42,405 nucleotides of DNA from Chthonomonadales bacterium (GTDB lineage Bacteria; Armatimonadota; Chthonomonadetes; Chthonomonadales; CAJBBX01): NCBI GenBank assembly GCA_012517255.1, contig JAAYVH010000167.1, positions 1-42,405 on the forward strand, in the 5' to 3' direction. How positions within the stretch are numbered: the stretch's first letter is position 1; the number at the start of each line of letters is the position of its first letter. The position numbers and the translations under genes are program-made. Below the pieces are notes generated by a model. That model was given only the letters and a program-made list of their open reading frames with translations. It was not told the DNA's origin and did no database searches. Of this stretch, positions 35,358 to 42,405 are shown in pieces.

Positions 35358-36092
35358 CTATTCCTCGAGGGCAGAGTACTGCTTGAAGGTGATGCCTTCG
35401 GACAGCGACCCCTCGAAGCGTCCCACGATGTGGGTCCCGCGCGTTATGGTACCCGTCACCTCGCCAGCCTGGTCAATCTGAAGCCGTCCAACATTGTTGC
35501 GGTTGTCGGACAGATGCGCTGCGCCGGAGACATGCGTCCTCGGACCCGTGATCTGTATCAGGTTTGATGCGAACTCCAGATCGCTTTCGATGCGCGCCGC
35601 GTACCCGTTGTCGAAGCGAATGGATACCGTGTCGGGGGTGCTCATGCGCACGCTCGTACCCGAGAAGCGTGACGCCGACAGCCGGCGGCTTCCTGTGACG
35701 CGTGCCACGCCCGGCACCACTACCTCGAACTGCCATCTCGATTCGGGCTCGTGCGCCGTGGTGGTCACGATGGCGGTCACCGGCGAGTTCTCGCTGCGGA
35801 CGGTTCGCTCGTAACCGACGGGATCGAGGGTGGGAGGGCCGCTGATGCCGGCAGCGGCCTGATGCGCAACGTTCACCAGATACGCGGAGCAGGCGGCCAG
35901 AGCGGCCTCCGGCTCGGTCTCGGTGTACTGGGCAGCGTCGGACAGGCGCTCGGTATCCAGCAGCGCGTATCCCAGGCGCTCGGCGGCGTTGATTCGTTTG
36001 CTGCTAACGTATCTGGCGCCCGCGGTTGCGGCCGCAGCGCCGCCGGCCAGGATCGCCGTTCGTACTACCTGTCTCAAGAGCGCGCCGAGCAT
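35358..36092 (-). CDS. Unknown protein within the purine gene cluster
   Basis: A 244-residue protein I do not recognise. It begins with a short hydrophobic, Ala/Gly-rich segment (about 10-27: VRTAILAGGAAAATAGAR) that could be a membrane anchor or an uncleaved signal. The middle is helical; the second half (about 105-240) alternates polar and hydrophobic residues like a beta-rich domain. AGGAGG lies 5 bases before the ATG, one of the best ribosome binding sites in the window, so it is probably expressed. It lies between purF and purM on the same strand, 112 bases after purF and 55 before purM. Nothing in it suggests a purine enzyme. Confidence 0.65.
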   Translation of the reverse strand: MLGALLRQVVRTAILAGGAAAATAGARYVSSKRINAAERLGYALLDTERLSDAAQYTETEPEAALAACSAYLVNVAHQAAAGISGPPTLDPVGYERTVRSENSPVTAIVTTTAHEPESRWQFEVVVPGVARVTGSRRLSASRFSGTSVRMSTPDTVSIRFDNGYAARIESDLEFASNLIQITGPRTHVSGAAHLSDNRNNVGRLQIDQAGEVTGTITRGTHIVGRFEGSLSEGITFKQYSALEE

Positions 36093-36204
36093 ATTGGCCT
36101 CCTATGCATGGGAGATCGAATCTCTCGCCGGGTGAGCGACACGGCATAGACGGAGCAGTGCGGCCCGGGGTTTCCCGATGTTGCACACAACCGGCGGTGC
36201 GACG

Positions 36205-37665
36205 TCAGTCCGTGACCTCGTCGTCCTTCCTGGGATCCTCGAGCATCATTTTCGTGACGCGCACATGCGGGGGAATGTGTATCGGGTATTCGCCGTCGAA
36301 GCAGGCGCGGCAGAAGAGCTTCTTCGGGAGGCCGATGGCGCGCATGACGCCCTGCAGCGATAGGTACCCAAGGCTGGTGGCGCCGATGTCCTCGCGGATC
36401 TGCTCGATGGACTTGCGCGCGGCAATGAGCTCCTTCTGGTCGGCCATGTCAATGCCGTAGTAGCAGGGGAACCGCACCGGCGGCGACGTGATCCGGACAT
36501 GCACCTCTGTCGCGCCCGCCTCGCGCAGCATGCGCACGAGCTTTCCGGTCGTCGTCCCGCGAACGATCGAGTCGTCCACCATGACCACTTTGTGCCCGGC
36601 CAGGGCCTCGCGGAGCGGCGAGTACTTCATTCGGGCTCCGAGGTCTCGCATCCGCTGAACGGGCTCGATGAACGTCCGCTGAATGTAGCGGTTCTTCACG
36701 AGCCCCTCGCCGAACGGTATGCGTGAGGCCTCGGCGTAGCCCAGCGCCGCGGGCACGGCCGAGTCCGGGATTGGTATGACGATGTGTGCCCCGGGAGTGG
36801 GATGCTCGCGGGCGAGCTGATGGCCCATGCGACGGCGTGCGTCGTAGATCGTCCGCGAGTAGATCTGCGTGTCGGGCCGGGCAAAGTAGATGAACTCGAA
36901 AACGCACGTCGCACGCTTGGCGGTGGGGAGGACCTGGATCTCTCGCAGGCCGTCACGGTCCACGATCACCGCCTCGCCGGGCTCTATCTCTCGGTGAAAG
37001 TGGCCGCCCACGACGGATATGGCGCAGTTCTCCGACGCGAAGACGTATCGCCCATCGCCGAGGTGGCCGATGGAGAGCGGGCGTATGCCATAGGGATCGC
37101 GCACAGCCGCCATCTGTCTCGGTGTCATCACAACCAGCGAGTAGGCCCCCTGGAGCTGCGGCAGGACCTCTGCGAGGGCATCTTCGATACGCTCTTTGTT
37201 GCATCTGGCAAGCATACGGGCGATGAGTGCGGAGTCGTTGGTTGCGTCAAGCTCGACGCCGTCGGCGCGCAGGCGGTCACCGAGCTCCTGCGTGTTCACC
37301 AGATTGCCGTTATGCGCCACGGCGATGTCGCCATAGGCCGAGGCGTAGCAGATGGGTTGCGCGTTCTGCTCGACCGAGCTGCCGCACGTGGAATAGCGTG
37401 TGTGCCCGATGGCCATGGTTCCGTCGCCGAGAGCCTTCAGCACTTCCTCGTCGAAGACCTGAGTTACCAATCCCATGGCCTTGTGGAGAACGATCCTGTG
37501 CCCATCGGCGACGGCAATGCCCGCGCTCTCCTGTCCGCGATGCTGGAGGGCGAACAGGCCGAAATAGGTCGTGCGCGCCACCTCCTCTTCGGGGCTGTAA
37601 ACGCCGAACACCCCGCACTCTTCCTGAGGAGCTTCCAGCCACGGCGACAGTCTCTGGGAGTGCAT
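36205..37665 (-). CDS. purF: Amidophosphoribosyltransferase
   Basis: A 486-residue glutamine amidotransferase for the first committed step of purine synthesis, making phosphoribosylamine from PRPP and glutamine. The nucleophile is Cys17 (EECGVFGV), so the first 16 residues are a propeptide that must be removed. The glutaminase domain has HTRYST and AHNGNL. The PRPP loop is VVMVDDSIVRGTT (360-372). Cysteines 254, 401, 452 and 455 match the four ligands of the [4Fe-4S] cluster in the B. subtilis type. Its ATG lies 11 bases after the purL stop, so the two are likely co-transcribed. Feedback inhibition by nucleotides is typical of the family. Confidence 0.97.
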   Translation of the reverse strand: MHSQRLSPWLEAPQEECGVFGVYSPEEEVARTTYFGLFALQHRGQESAGIAVADGHRIVLHKAMGLVTQVFDEEVLKALGDGTMAIGHTRYSTCGSSVEQNAQPICYASAYGDIAVAHNGNLVNTQELGDRLRADGVELDATNDSALIARMLARCNKERIEDALAEVLPQLQGAYSLVVMTPRQMAAVRDPYGIRPLSIGHLGDGRYVFASENCAISVVGGHFHREIEPGEAVIVDRDGLREIQVLPTAKRATCVFEFIYFARPDTQIYSRTIYDARRRMGHQLAREHPTPGAHIVIPIPDSAVPAALGYAEASRIPFGEGLVKNRYIQRTFIEPVQRMRDLGARMKYSPLREALAGHKVVMVDDSIVRGTTTGKLVRMLREAGATEVHVRITSPPVRFPCYYGIDMADQKELIAARKSIEQIREDIGATSLGYLSLQGVMRAIGLPKKLFCRACFDGEYPIHIPPHVRVTKMMLEDPRKDDEVTD

Positions 37666-37676
37666 GGGCGGGGTAC

Positions 37677-39932
37677 CTAGCCCTTTCGCGCGGTCATGAT
37701 CGCCGGTATGGCGCCGAGATAGGCGGCTCTCAACGCCGTCACATCCTCCTCGATCAGCGGCTCGCCGTCAATGGACAGGCGGAGCTGGTCGCCGCCGACC
37801 GTTCCGATCCACTGAGCCCGTACCCCGGCCTCGGCAGCGAGCCTTTCCAGACGCTTCAGGCGCGCCTCGCCTCGAACCGTCAGGATAACGCGGGATTGAG
37901 CTTCGCCGAAGAAGATGGCTGACTGAGGAAGGCCTGGCCAGTCGTCATAGCGCAGCAAGAGCGACGCGCCGATGTTGCCGGCAATGGCCGACTCTGCGAG
38001 GCACACCGCCAGCCCTCCATCCGAACAGTCGTGGGCCGAGACGGCCAGCCCCTGTCGGATCGCCCATAGCGCCGCCTTTTGAACGCGGATCTCGGCCTCC
38101 ATGTCCATCCTCGGAGGCGGACCGGCGTCCACTCCGTGCACCACGGACAGATACTCGCTGCCACCCAATCCACCGGAGGGGTCGCTGTCGGCGCGCAGCA
38201 GTACGACGGAGTCTCCCTCTTCGGCGAAGGCGAGGCCGCAGCGGCGCGCAGGGTCATCGAGAATGCCGAGCATGCCGATCACCGGCGTCGGATAGACGGC
38301 GCCTTCCGGCGTCTCGTTGTAGAAGGACACGTTGCCGCTCACGACGGGAATACCCAGCGCCTCCGTTGCCGCGGCGATGCCTTCGACGGCTCTCTGGAAC
38401 TGCCAGAAGATGGTGGGTCTTTCGGGCGAACCGAAGTTGAGACAGTCGGTGACAGCCGCAGGCTGGGCGCCGACGCAGACGACGTTTCGGGCGGCCTCCA
38501 TCACGGCGATCTGGCCGCCTGTATACGGATCGAGGAAGCAATAGCGCCCGTTGCCGTCCGTCTTGAGCGCAATGCCCTTCTTCGATCCCCGAATGCGCAG
38601 CACCGCAGCATCGCCCGCTCCCGGGCCAAGGCAGGTCTGGGTCTGCACCATGGAGTCGTACTGCTCAGTGACCCAGTTCTTGTCGGCGATCGTGGGCGAC
38701 GACAGCAGTTGGACGAGAACGTCGGCGTAGTTCGTCGGCTCCTCGAAGGACAGCGGATCCACCGACTGCGCCCGCGCGATGTACTCGGGCTCCGCGGCGT
38801 CCAGGTGATAGGTGGGGCAGAGGTCCGTCAGCGCGTTGGCCGGCATCTCGGCTGCGATGACGTCGCCCTCCTTGACTCTGACCAGACCATCGTCCGTCAC
38901 GTGACCTATTACCACCGCGTTCAGACCCCACTTGCGGAACACTGCGGCGACGCGCTCCTCGGCTCCTTTGCGGCAGATCGCGAGCATCCGCTCCTGCGAC
39001 TCCGACAGCATCACCTCATAGGGGGTCATGCCGGACTCCCGCCGCGGCACCTTGAGCACATCTATCTCCATGCCGGTTCCTGCTTTGGAGGCAGTTTCCG
39101 ACGTCGAGCAGGTCAGTCCGGCGGCTCCCATGTCCTGAATGCCGACAACGTCGCCCGTTGCCAGAGCTTCGAGGGTGGCCTCGATGAGGAGCTTCTCCAT
39201 GAACGGGTCGCCCATCTGAACGTTCGGTCGTCGGCTCTCGGAGTCCGGACCGAGCTCAACCGACGCGAAGGTGGCTCCATGGATGCCGTCGCGGCCCGTG
39301 CTGGATCCGACGTAGAGGACGGGGTTGCCGGGGCCGTCGGCGCGCGCCGAGGCAATGCCCTGCAGCTCGACGACCCCCACCGCCATGGCATTCACCAGCG
39401 GATTGCCGCTGTAGCTGGGATGGAACATCACCTCGCCTGCCACGGTGGGTACGCCGACGCAGTTGCCGTAGTGGGCGATACCGTCCACGACTCCTTCGAA
39501 CAGGTACCGATTTCGGGCAGCCTCTTTGCTCCTTCCGACGATGGGACCGAACCGGAGGCTGTTCAGATTGGCGATGGGGCGTGCGCCCATGGTGAAGATG
39601 TCGCGCAGGATACCCCCGACGCCGGTCGCCGCACCCTGGAAGGGCTCCACCGCCGACGGGTGGTTGTGGCTCTCCATCTTGAAGACGATGCCGAGCTTAT
39701 CGTCGAGCGGAACCACTCCGGCGTTCTCCAGAGCGCCCTGCTCCTGCGCCTCACGGTAGTTCTTGAACAGCGAGAGGATGGGGCGCGAGAACTTGTAGCC
39801 GCAGTGCTCCGACCACATCACGGCGAACATGCCAAGCTCGGTCTCCGTGGGCTCGCGTCCGAGGATGCCTTCGACCTGCTGGTACTCGAGATCGCTGAGA
39901 CCCATCTCGCGGTAGATTTCGGGAGATATCAC
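37677..39932 (-). CDS. purL: Phosphoribosylformylglycinamidine synthase, large subunit
   Basis: A 751-residue enzyme of the small PurL type, which converts FGAR to FGAM and normally works with PurS and PurQ; neither is in the window. Recognisable parts are MWSEHCGYKFSRP, FKMESHNHPSAVEPFQGAATGVGG, IFTMGARPIA, IQDMGAAGLTCSTSE, GPGAGDAAVLR and SAHDCSDGGLAVCLAE. The start codon is GTG at 39932, with AGGAG 7 bases upstream. It heads the purL, purF, unknown, purM run, driven by a promoter at 40019-40048, with a leader of about 80 bases holding a strong inverted repeat (39967-40007). Confidence 0.97.
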   Translation of the reverse strand: MISPEIYREMGLSDLEYQQVEGILGREPTETELGMFAVMWSEHCGYKFSRPILSLFKNYREAQEQGALENAGVVPLDDKLGIVFKMESHNHPSAVEPFQGAATGVGGILRDIFTMGARPIANLNSLRFGPIVGRSKEAARNRYLFEGVVDGIAHYGNCVGVPTVAGEVMFHPSYSGNPLVNAMAVGVVELQGIASARADGPGNPVLYVGSSTGRDGIHGATFASVELGPDSESRRPNVQMGDPFMEKLLIEATLEALATGDVVGIQDMGAAGLTCSTSETASKAGTGMEIDVLKVPRRESGMTPYEVMLSESQERMLAICRKGAEERVAAVFRKWGLNAVVIGHVTDDGLVRVKEGDVIAAEMPANALTDLCPTYHLDAAEPEYIARAQSVDPLSFEEPTNYADVLVQLLSSPTIADKNWVTEQYDSMVQTQTCLGPGAGDAAVLRIRGSKKGIALKTDGNGRYCFLDPYTGGQIAVMEAARNVVCVGAQPAAVTDCLNFGSPERPTIFWQFQRAVEGIAAATEALGIPVVSGNVSFYNETPEGAVYPTPVIGMLGILDDPARRCGLAFAEEGDSVVLLRADSDPSGGLGGSEYLSVVHGVDAGPPPRMDMEAEIRVQKAALWAIRQGLAVSAHDCSDGGLAVCLAESAIAGNIGASLLLRYDDWPGLPQSAIFFGEAQSRVILTVRGEARLKRLERLAAEAGVRAQWIGTVGGDQLRLSIDGEPLIEEDVTALRAAYLGAIPAIMTARKG

Positions 39933-39966
39933 GGCGGGGCTCCTGAGGGCGCGCTGAGACGCATTA

Positions 39967-40007
39967 GGGAACAGCCGTGGCGCGGATGGTTGGCGCGAGC
40001 TGTTCCC
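39967..40007 (-). repeat. Inverted repeat in the purL leader
   Basis: GGGAACAGC and GCTGTTCCC form a perfect 9-bp stem around a 23-base loop that itself contains CGCG-type complementarity. It begins about 5 bases after the predicted transcription start. It has no T-run, and it does not match purine or ZTP riboswitch consensus by eye. It may be an operator or an mRNA-stabilising hairpin. Confidence 0.55.
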
Positions 40008-40018
40008 ATGTTAACAAG

Positions 40019-40048
40019 AGTATATCGCAAGCGTCGCCGGAGGGTCAA
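40019..40048 (-). promoter_or_regulatory. Sigma-70-type promoter for purL
   Basis: On the minus strand TTGACC is followed by 18 bases and TATACT (five of six matches). The start is expected near 40012, leaving about 80 bases of leader before the GTG at 39932. It probably serves the whole purine run. Confidence 0.6.
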
Positions 40049-40158
40049 CGCGACTGGCGGGCGCGATTCGGGCGCTTTCGGCGTATACTTGCCTGAGTAC
40101 CGCGCAGGCGGACTTGGCACATCAGGCAGTGATCCGATGAGGGAGGATCGATAACAAT

Positions 40159-40524
40159 ATGACAGCACAGGCGATCGTCGACGCTCCGGTAACATTCAGC
40201 GAGCGCGCTGTAGCCGAGATTCAGGCGGTTCTGGAGCGCGAGGAGCGGGCGGGAGATGCTCTGCGCATTTTCGTGGCGGGCGCGAGCTGCTCGGGACTCC
40301 AGTACGGCATGGGCATCGAGACCAGCCCCGATGATGGCGATACCGAGTACATGCAGCATGGGCTGCGGGTGATCATCGACAGCCAGAGCCTCCAGTACAT
40401 GCAGGGCGCCAGCGTGGAGTTCGTTGAAAGCCCGAACGGCGGCGGATTTCGCATTGACAATCCCAACGTGACCGGCGGCTGCTCTTCGTGCGCCTCGTCG
40501 GGCGGCTGCGGCAGCGCGGAATAA
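40159..40524 (+). CDS. IscA/ErpA-type iron-sulfur cluster carrier
   Basis: A 121-residue HesB/IscA-family protein that carries or inserts Fe-S clusters. The three ligand cysteines are C44 (GASCSGLQYG), C108 and C111 (GGCSSC), in the family's usual C-x(n)-CxC-like arrangement but with two residues between the last pair; C117 is extra. The C-terminus is rich in Gly, Ser and Cys. It could be named iscA or erpA, and I cannot choose. GGGAGG lies about 12 bases before the ATG. A TATACT at 40084-40089 may be its -10 box, without a clear -35. Possible clients nearby include the [4Fe-4S] PurF. Confidence 0.88.
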   Translation: MTAQAIVDAPVTFSERAVAEIQAVLEREERAGDALRIFVAGASCSGLQYGMGIETSPDDGDTEYMQHGLRVIIDSQSLQYMQGASVEFVESPNGGGFRIDNPNVTGGCSSCASSGGCGSAE

Positions 40525-40597
40525 CCGTCTCCGGTGATGTGCGACGGGAACGGCCGGCGGCGCAGTGCGACCTGCCTGCCGTTCCACTGATCCCCTC

Positions 40598-41437
40598 ATG
40601 CTCGTCTGGGCGTGCATAGCCCCCCACGGCGGCGAGGTGATACCTGAACTCGCCACACACTGCCCCGGGCGTATGGCGGCTACCAGATCCGCCATGGAAG
40701 AGCTGGGCCGACGCTGCCTGGACCGTTTGCCGGATACACTGGTGGTGTATACGCCTCATGGCGTGGCCATCGAGGGAGCAATCTCGATCAGCGTTGCCGC
40801 CATGGCAGCGGGCTTCGTTGACGGCGAGAACGGCGTCAGGATCGGCATGCGGTTCGATGTAGATCTGGAGCTGGCCGAAGCCGTCGGTCGGGCGGCATCC
40901 TCGCTCGGTGTTCAGGTCGTCGAGATCGGCTACGAGCAAGCCGGACGGCCCATTCCCGTGTTTCCAGCCGACTGGGGCGTTCTGGTGCCCCTCTACTTCC
41001 TTGGCGCCCAATGGGCGCGTCCCCCCAAGCTTGTCATTGTGTGTCCGGATCGCGCCCTACCTCGCCGCGCGCTCATGGCGTTCGGGCGGGCCACTGTCAC
41101 CGCAGCGCGCGACATCGGCCGACGCATCGGCATTGTCTGCAGCGCCGATCAGGGACACGGGCACAGCGCAGATGGGCCGTATGGGTTCGCGCCGCAGTCT
41201 GCCCCGCATGATCGGGCCTATTGCCGCGCAGTGTCGGACAACGCGTTGCGCCGATTGCTCGCCTGGCGCAACGACCGCATAGAGGCAGCCATGACGGACA
41301 GCTACTGGCAGACACTGATGTTGCACGGAGCTCTGAGCCTGTCGAGTCTGCAGCCCGAGCTCCTGTCCTATGAAGCTCCCACGTATTTCGGCATGGCGTG
41401 CGCTTCATTCGATCCGGCGCCGGCAATGCGATCGTAA
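40598..41437 (+). CDS. LigB/DODA-type class III extradiol dioxygenase-like protein
   Basis: A 279-residue protein of the LigB superfamily, which includes class III extradiol dioxygenases and the MEMO/AmmeMemoRadiSam B proteins. Probable metal-ligand regions are CIAPHGGEVIPE (His10), VVYTPHGV (His54) and the HGHSADGPYGF stretch. Dioxygenases of this class open catechol-type rings with Fe(II), but the actual substrate here is unknown and a non-dioxygenase role is possible. The ATG at 40598 matches the family start; a GTG at 40565 would add 11 residues. No clear ribosome binding site is seen. Its stop lies 6 bases before the pyrF ATG, so the two are likely co-transcribed. Confidence 0.75.
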   Translation: MLVWACIAPHGGEVIPELATHCPGRMAATRSAMEELGRRCLDRLPDTLVVYTPHGVAIEGAISISVAAMAAGFVDGENGVRIGMRFDVDLELAEAVGRAASSLGVQVVEIGYEQAGRPIPVFPADWGVLVPLYFLGAQWARPPKLVIVCPDRALPRRALMAFGRATVTAARDIGRRIGIVCSADQGHGHSADGPYGFAPQSAPHDRAYCRAVSDNALRRLLAWRNDRIEAAMTDSYWQTLMLHGALSLSSLQPELLSYEAPTYFGMACASFDPAPAMRS

Positions 41438-41443
41438 GGAGAG

Positions 41444-42184
41444 ATGAGAACGGTGGAGGCATCCGAACGCATCATCGTGCCGCTCGATGTCGCTTCGGCA
41501 TCAGCCGCTTGCGATCTCGTCTGCGCCCTCAAGGGGCATGTTGGGGCTTTCAAGGTGGGCTTGGAGCTGGTGCACGTCGCGGGCTTCGACATATTCGATG
41601 TCCTGTGCGCCGCTGGAGCCGAACGCATTTTCTATGACTGCAAGTTGCACGACATCCCCAACACGGTGGCGGGAGCCGCGCGCGCGATAGCTGGCTTCGG
41701 CGTGTGGATGTTCAACGTCCACGCCTCTGGCGGATCGCGCATGGTGCAGGCAGCGCGTCGGGGCATCAGCGAGGGGATAGACGGTCGTTGCTCCGCTGCG
41801 CCGCTGCTCCTCGGCGTGACGCTGCTCACGAGCCTGGGCGCCGAAGATCTGGCCAACGAGTTGCGCGTTGACCTTGGCCCGACCGACTATGTCGAGAGGT
41901 TGGCGCACCTGGCCACCCAGAACGGCTGTGACGGCGTTGTGTGCTCGCCCCACGAGATCACGGCCGTGAGAGAGCGGTGCGGCGACGATGCCGTCATTGT
42001 CACGCCCGGAGTCCGCCCGGCGTGGGCCTCGGCGAACGATCAGAGCAGGATCATGACGCCGAGCGAGGCTGTGCGGCGCGGGGCAGACTACCTGGTGATC
42101 GGGCGGCCCATCACCGGCGCCGAGGATCCCGTCGAGGCGGCGGATGCCATTGCCCGGGAGATCGGAGCCGTTTCGACCGTCTGA
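41444..42184 (+). CDS. pyrF: Orotidine 5'-phosphate decarboxylase
   Basis: A 246-residue TIM-barrel enzyme that decarboxylates OMP to UMP, the last step of pyrimidine synthesis. The catalytic D-x-K-x-x-D set is D65, K67 and D70 (FYDCKLHDIPNTV). Other conserved parts are IIVPLDV at the start, FKVGLEL, FNVHASGG and VTPGVRP near the end. The length is typical of the shorter bacterial group. AAGGAG precedes the ATG at 41444 by only 2 bases; a GTG three codons later (41453) has better spacing of 11 bases and may be the true start. It is probably transcribed with the LigB-like gene. Confidence 0.95.
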   Translation: MRTVEASERIIVPLDVASASAACDLVCALKGHVGAFKVGLELVHVAGFDIFDVLCAAGAERIFYDCKLHDIPNTVAGAARAIAGFGVWMFNVHASGGSRMVQAARRGISEGIDGRCSAAPLLLGVTLLTSLGAEDLANELRVDLGPTDYVERLAHLATQNGCDGVVCSPHEITAVRERCGDDAVIVTPGVRPAWASANDQSRIMTPSEAVRRGADYLVIGRPITGAEDPVEAADAIAREIGAVSTV

Positions 42185-42212
42185 CCTGGCGATCGGCCTT
42201 GCGTTCGGTTCC

Positions 42213-42405
42213 TCAAGCCGGAAAGCACTGGCGCAGGGTCTCCCTGAGGAGCGCCATGTCGGCCGGCGGCGGGGCGTCAAAGGTCATCGCATCGCCCGTG
42301 ACGGGATGCCTGATCGCCAGCCGTCCCGCGTGCAGCGCCTGTCCGGCGAGCGCGGCCAGCGCGGTCTGGATTCGATCGCGGCACACAGGATCCATGCGAT
42401 CGGCA
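42213..42405 (-). CDS. RluD-like 23S rRNA pseudouridine synthase, C-terminal fragment
   Basis: The reading frame runs off the right edge; only the last 63 or so codons are present. The visible end (QALHAGRLAIRHPVTGDAMTF, followed by DAPPPADM) matches the C-terminus of RluD-type pseudouridine synthases, which usually reads ALHA-x(2)-L-x-F-x-HP-x-TGE and then APLPxD. The catalytic Asp lies outside the window. It is convergent with pyrF, 28 bases away. RluD, RluC and related paralogues cannot be told apart from this fragment. Confidence 0.75.
   Translation of the reverse strand, partial: ADRMDPVCRDRIQTALAALAGQALHAGRLAIRHPVTGDAMTFDAPPPADMALLRETLRQCFPA

Noticed and set aside
38079-40154. 691-codon open frame on the plus strand, antisense to purL
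   Set aside because: purL is certain on the other strand, and the antisense translation has no recognisable domain.

Overview
This is a high-GC bacterial chromosomal segment made almost entirely of core genes, most of them on the minus strand. It carries one tRNA, 30 protein genes I would call (one of them cut by the right edge and one split by an in-frame stop codon), several sigma-70-type promoters and a few structured non-coding stretches. I see no phage genes, insertion sequences or CRISPR arrays. Several things point to a free-living, sugar-degrading bacterium outside the well-studied phyla: a GH172 (DUF2961) protein, three xylose-isomerase-like TIM barrels (two with Tat-type signals), a giant discoidin/beta-propeller/haem protein related to hydrazine-synthase-alpha-like proteins, a TMTC-like membrane glycosyltransferase and an [4Fe-4S]-type PurF. 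My best guess is Armatimonadota or a neighbouring lineage. This is inference from gene content, and no marker in the window proves it.

Layout. 1-7.7 kb: tRNA-Lys, then a minus-strand cluster read from 6.7 kb downwards (GH172, four-GAF protein, trxB, holB, SH3-like protein), with a divergent TIM-barrel gene at 6.8-7.7 kb. 7.9-23.1 kb: a long minus-strand run in the order rpoZ, dnaK, dnaJ, prmA, rsmE, der, glnE, plsY, HzsA-like giant. 23.3-29.4 kb: a DUF192 gene (+), two overlapping Tat-type TIM-barrel genes, a GNAT acetyltransferase, an ECF sigma factor and a TetR regulator (all -), then the TMTC-like gene (+). 29.4-32.5 kb: lysA, site-2 protease, trpS (-). 32.6-32.9 kb: a structured non-coding region between two divergent promoters. 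32.9-34.3 kb: an orphan solute-binding lipoprotein (+). 34.3-39.9 kb: purL, purF, an unknown gene and purM (-). 40.2-42.2 kb: IscA/ErpA-like, LigB-like dioxygenase and pyrF (+). The right edge holds the end of an RluD-like pseudouridine synthase (-).

How the genes fit together. The window mixes protein quality control (DnaK/DnaJ), ribosome and RNA modification (PrmA, RsmE, Der, RluD-like), nitrogen control (GlnE), lipid synthesis (PlsY), replication (HolB), thiol redox (TrxB), lysine and tryptophanyl-tRNA supply, and purine and pyrimidine synthesis. The sugar-related genes are scattered among these housekeeping blocks.

Points most worth a second look: dnaJ is interrupted by an in-frame TGA at a glycine codon while the reading frame continues to the normal C-terminus; the RNA polymerase omega subunit carries a polyanionic tail of about 90 residues; the HzsA-like giant combines sugar-binding-type domains with two c-type haem motifs; the TetR and ECF sigma genes share a 14-base operator-like element; and the 32.6-32.9 kb region shows mutually exclusive RNA stems.
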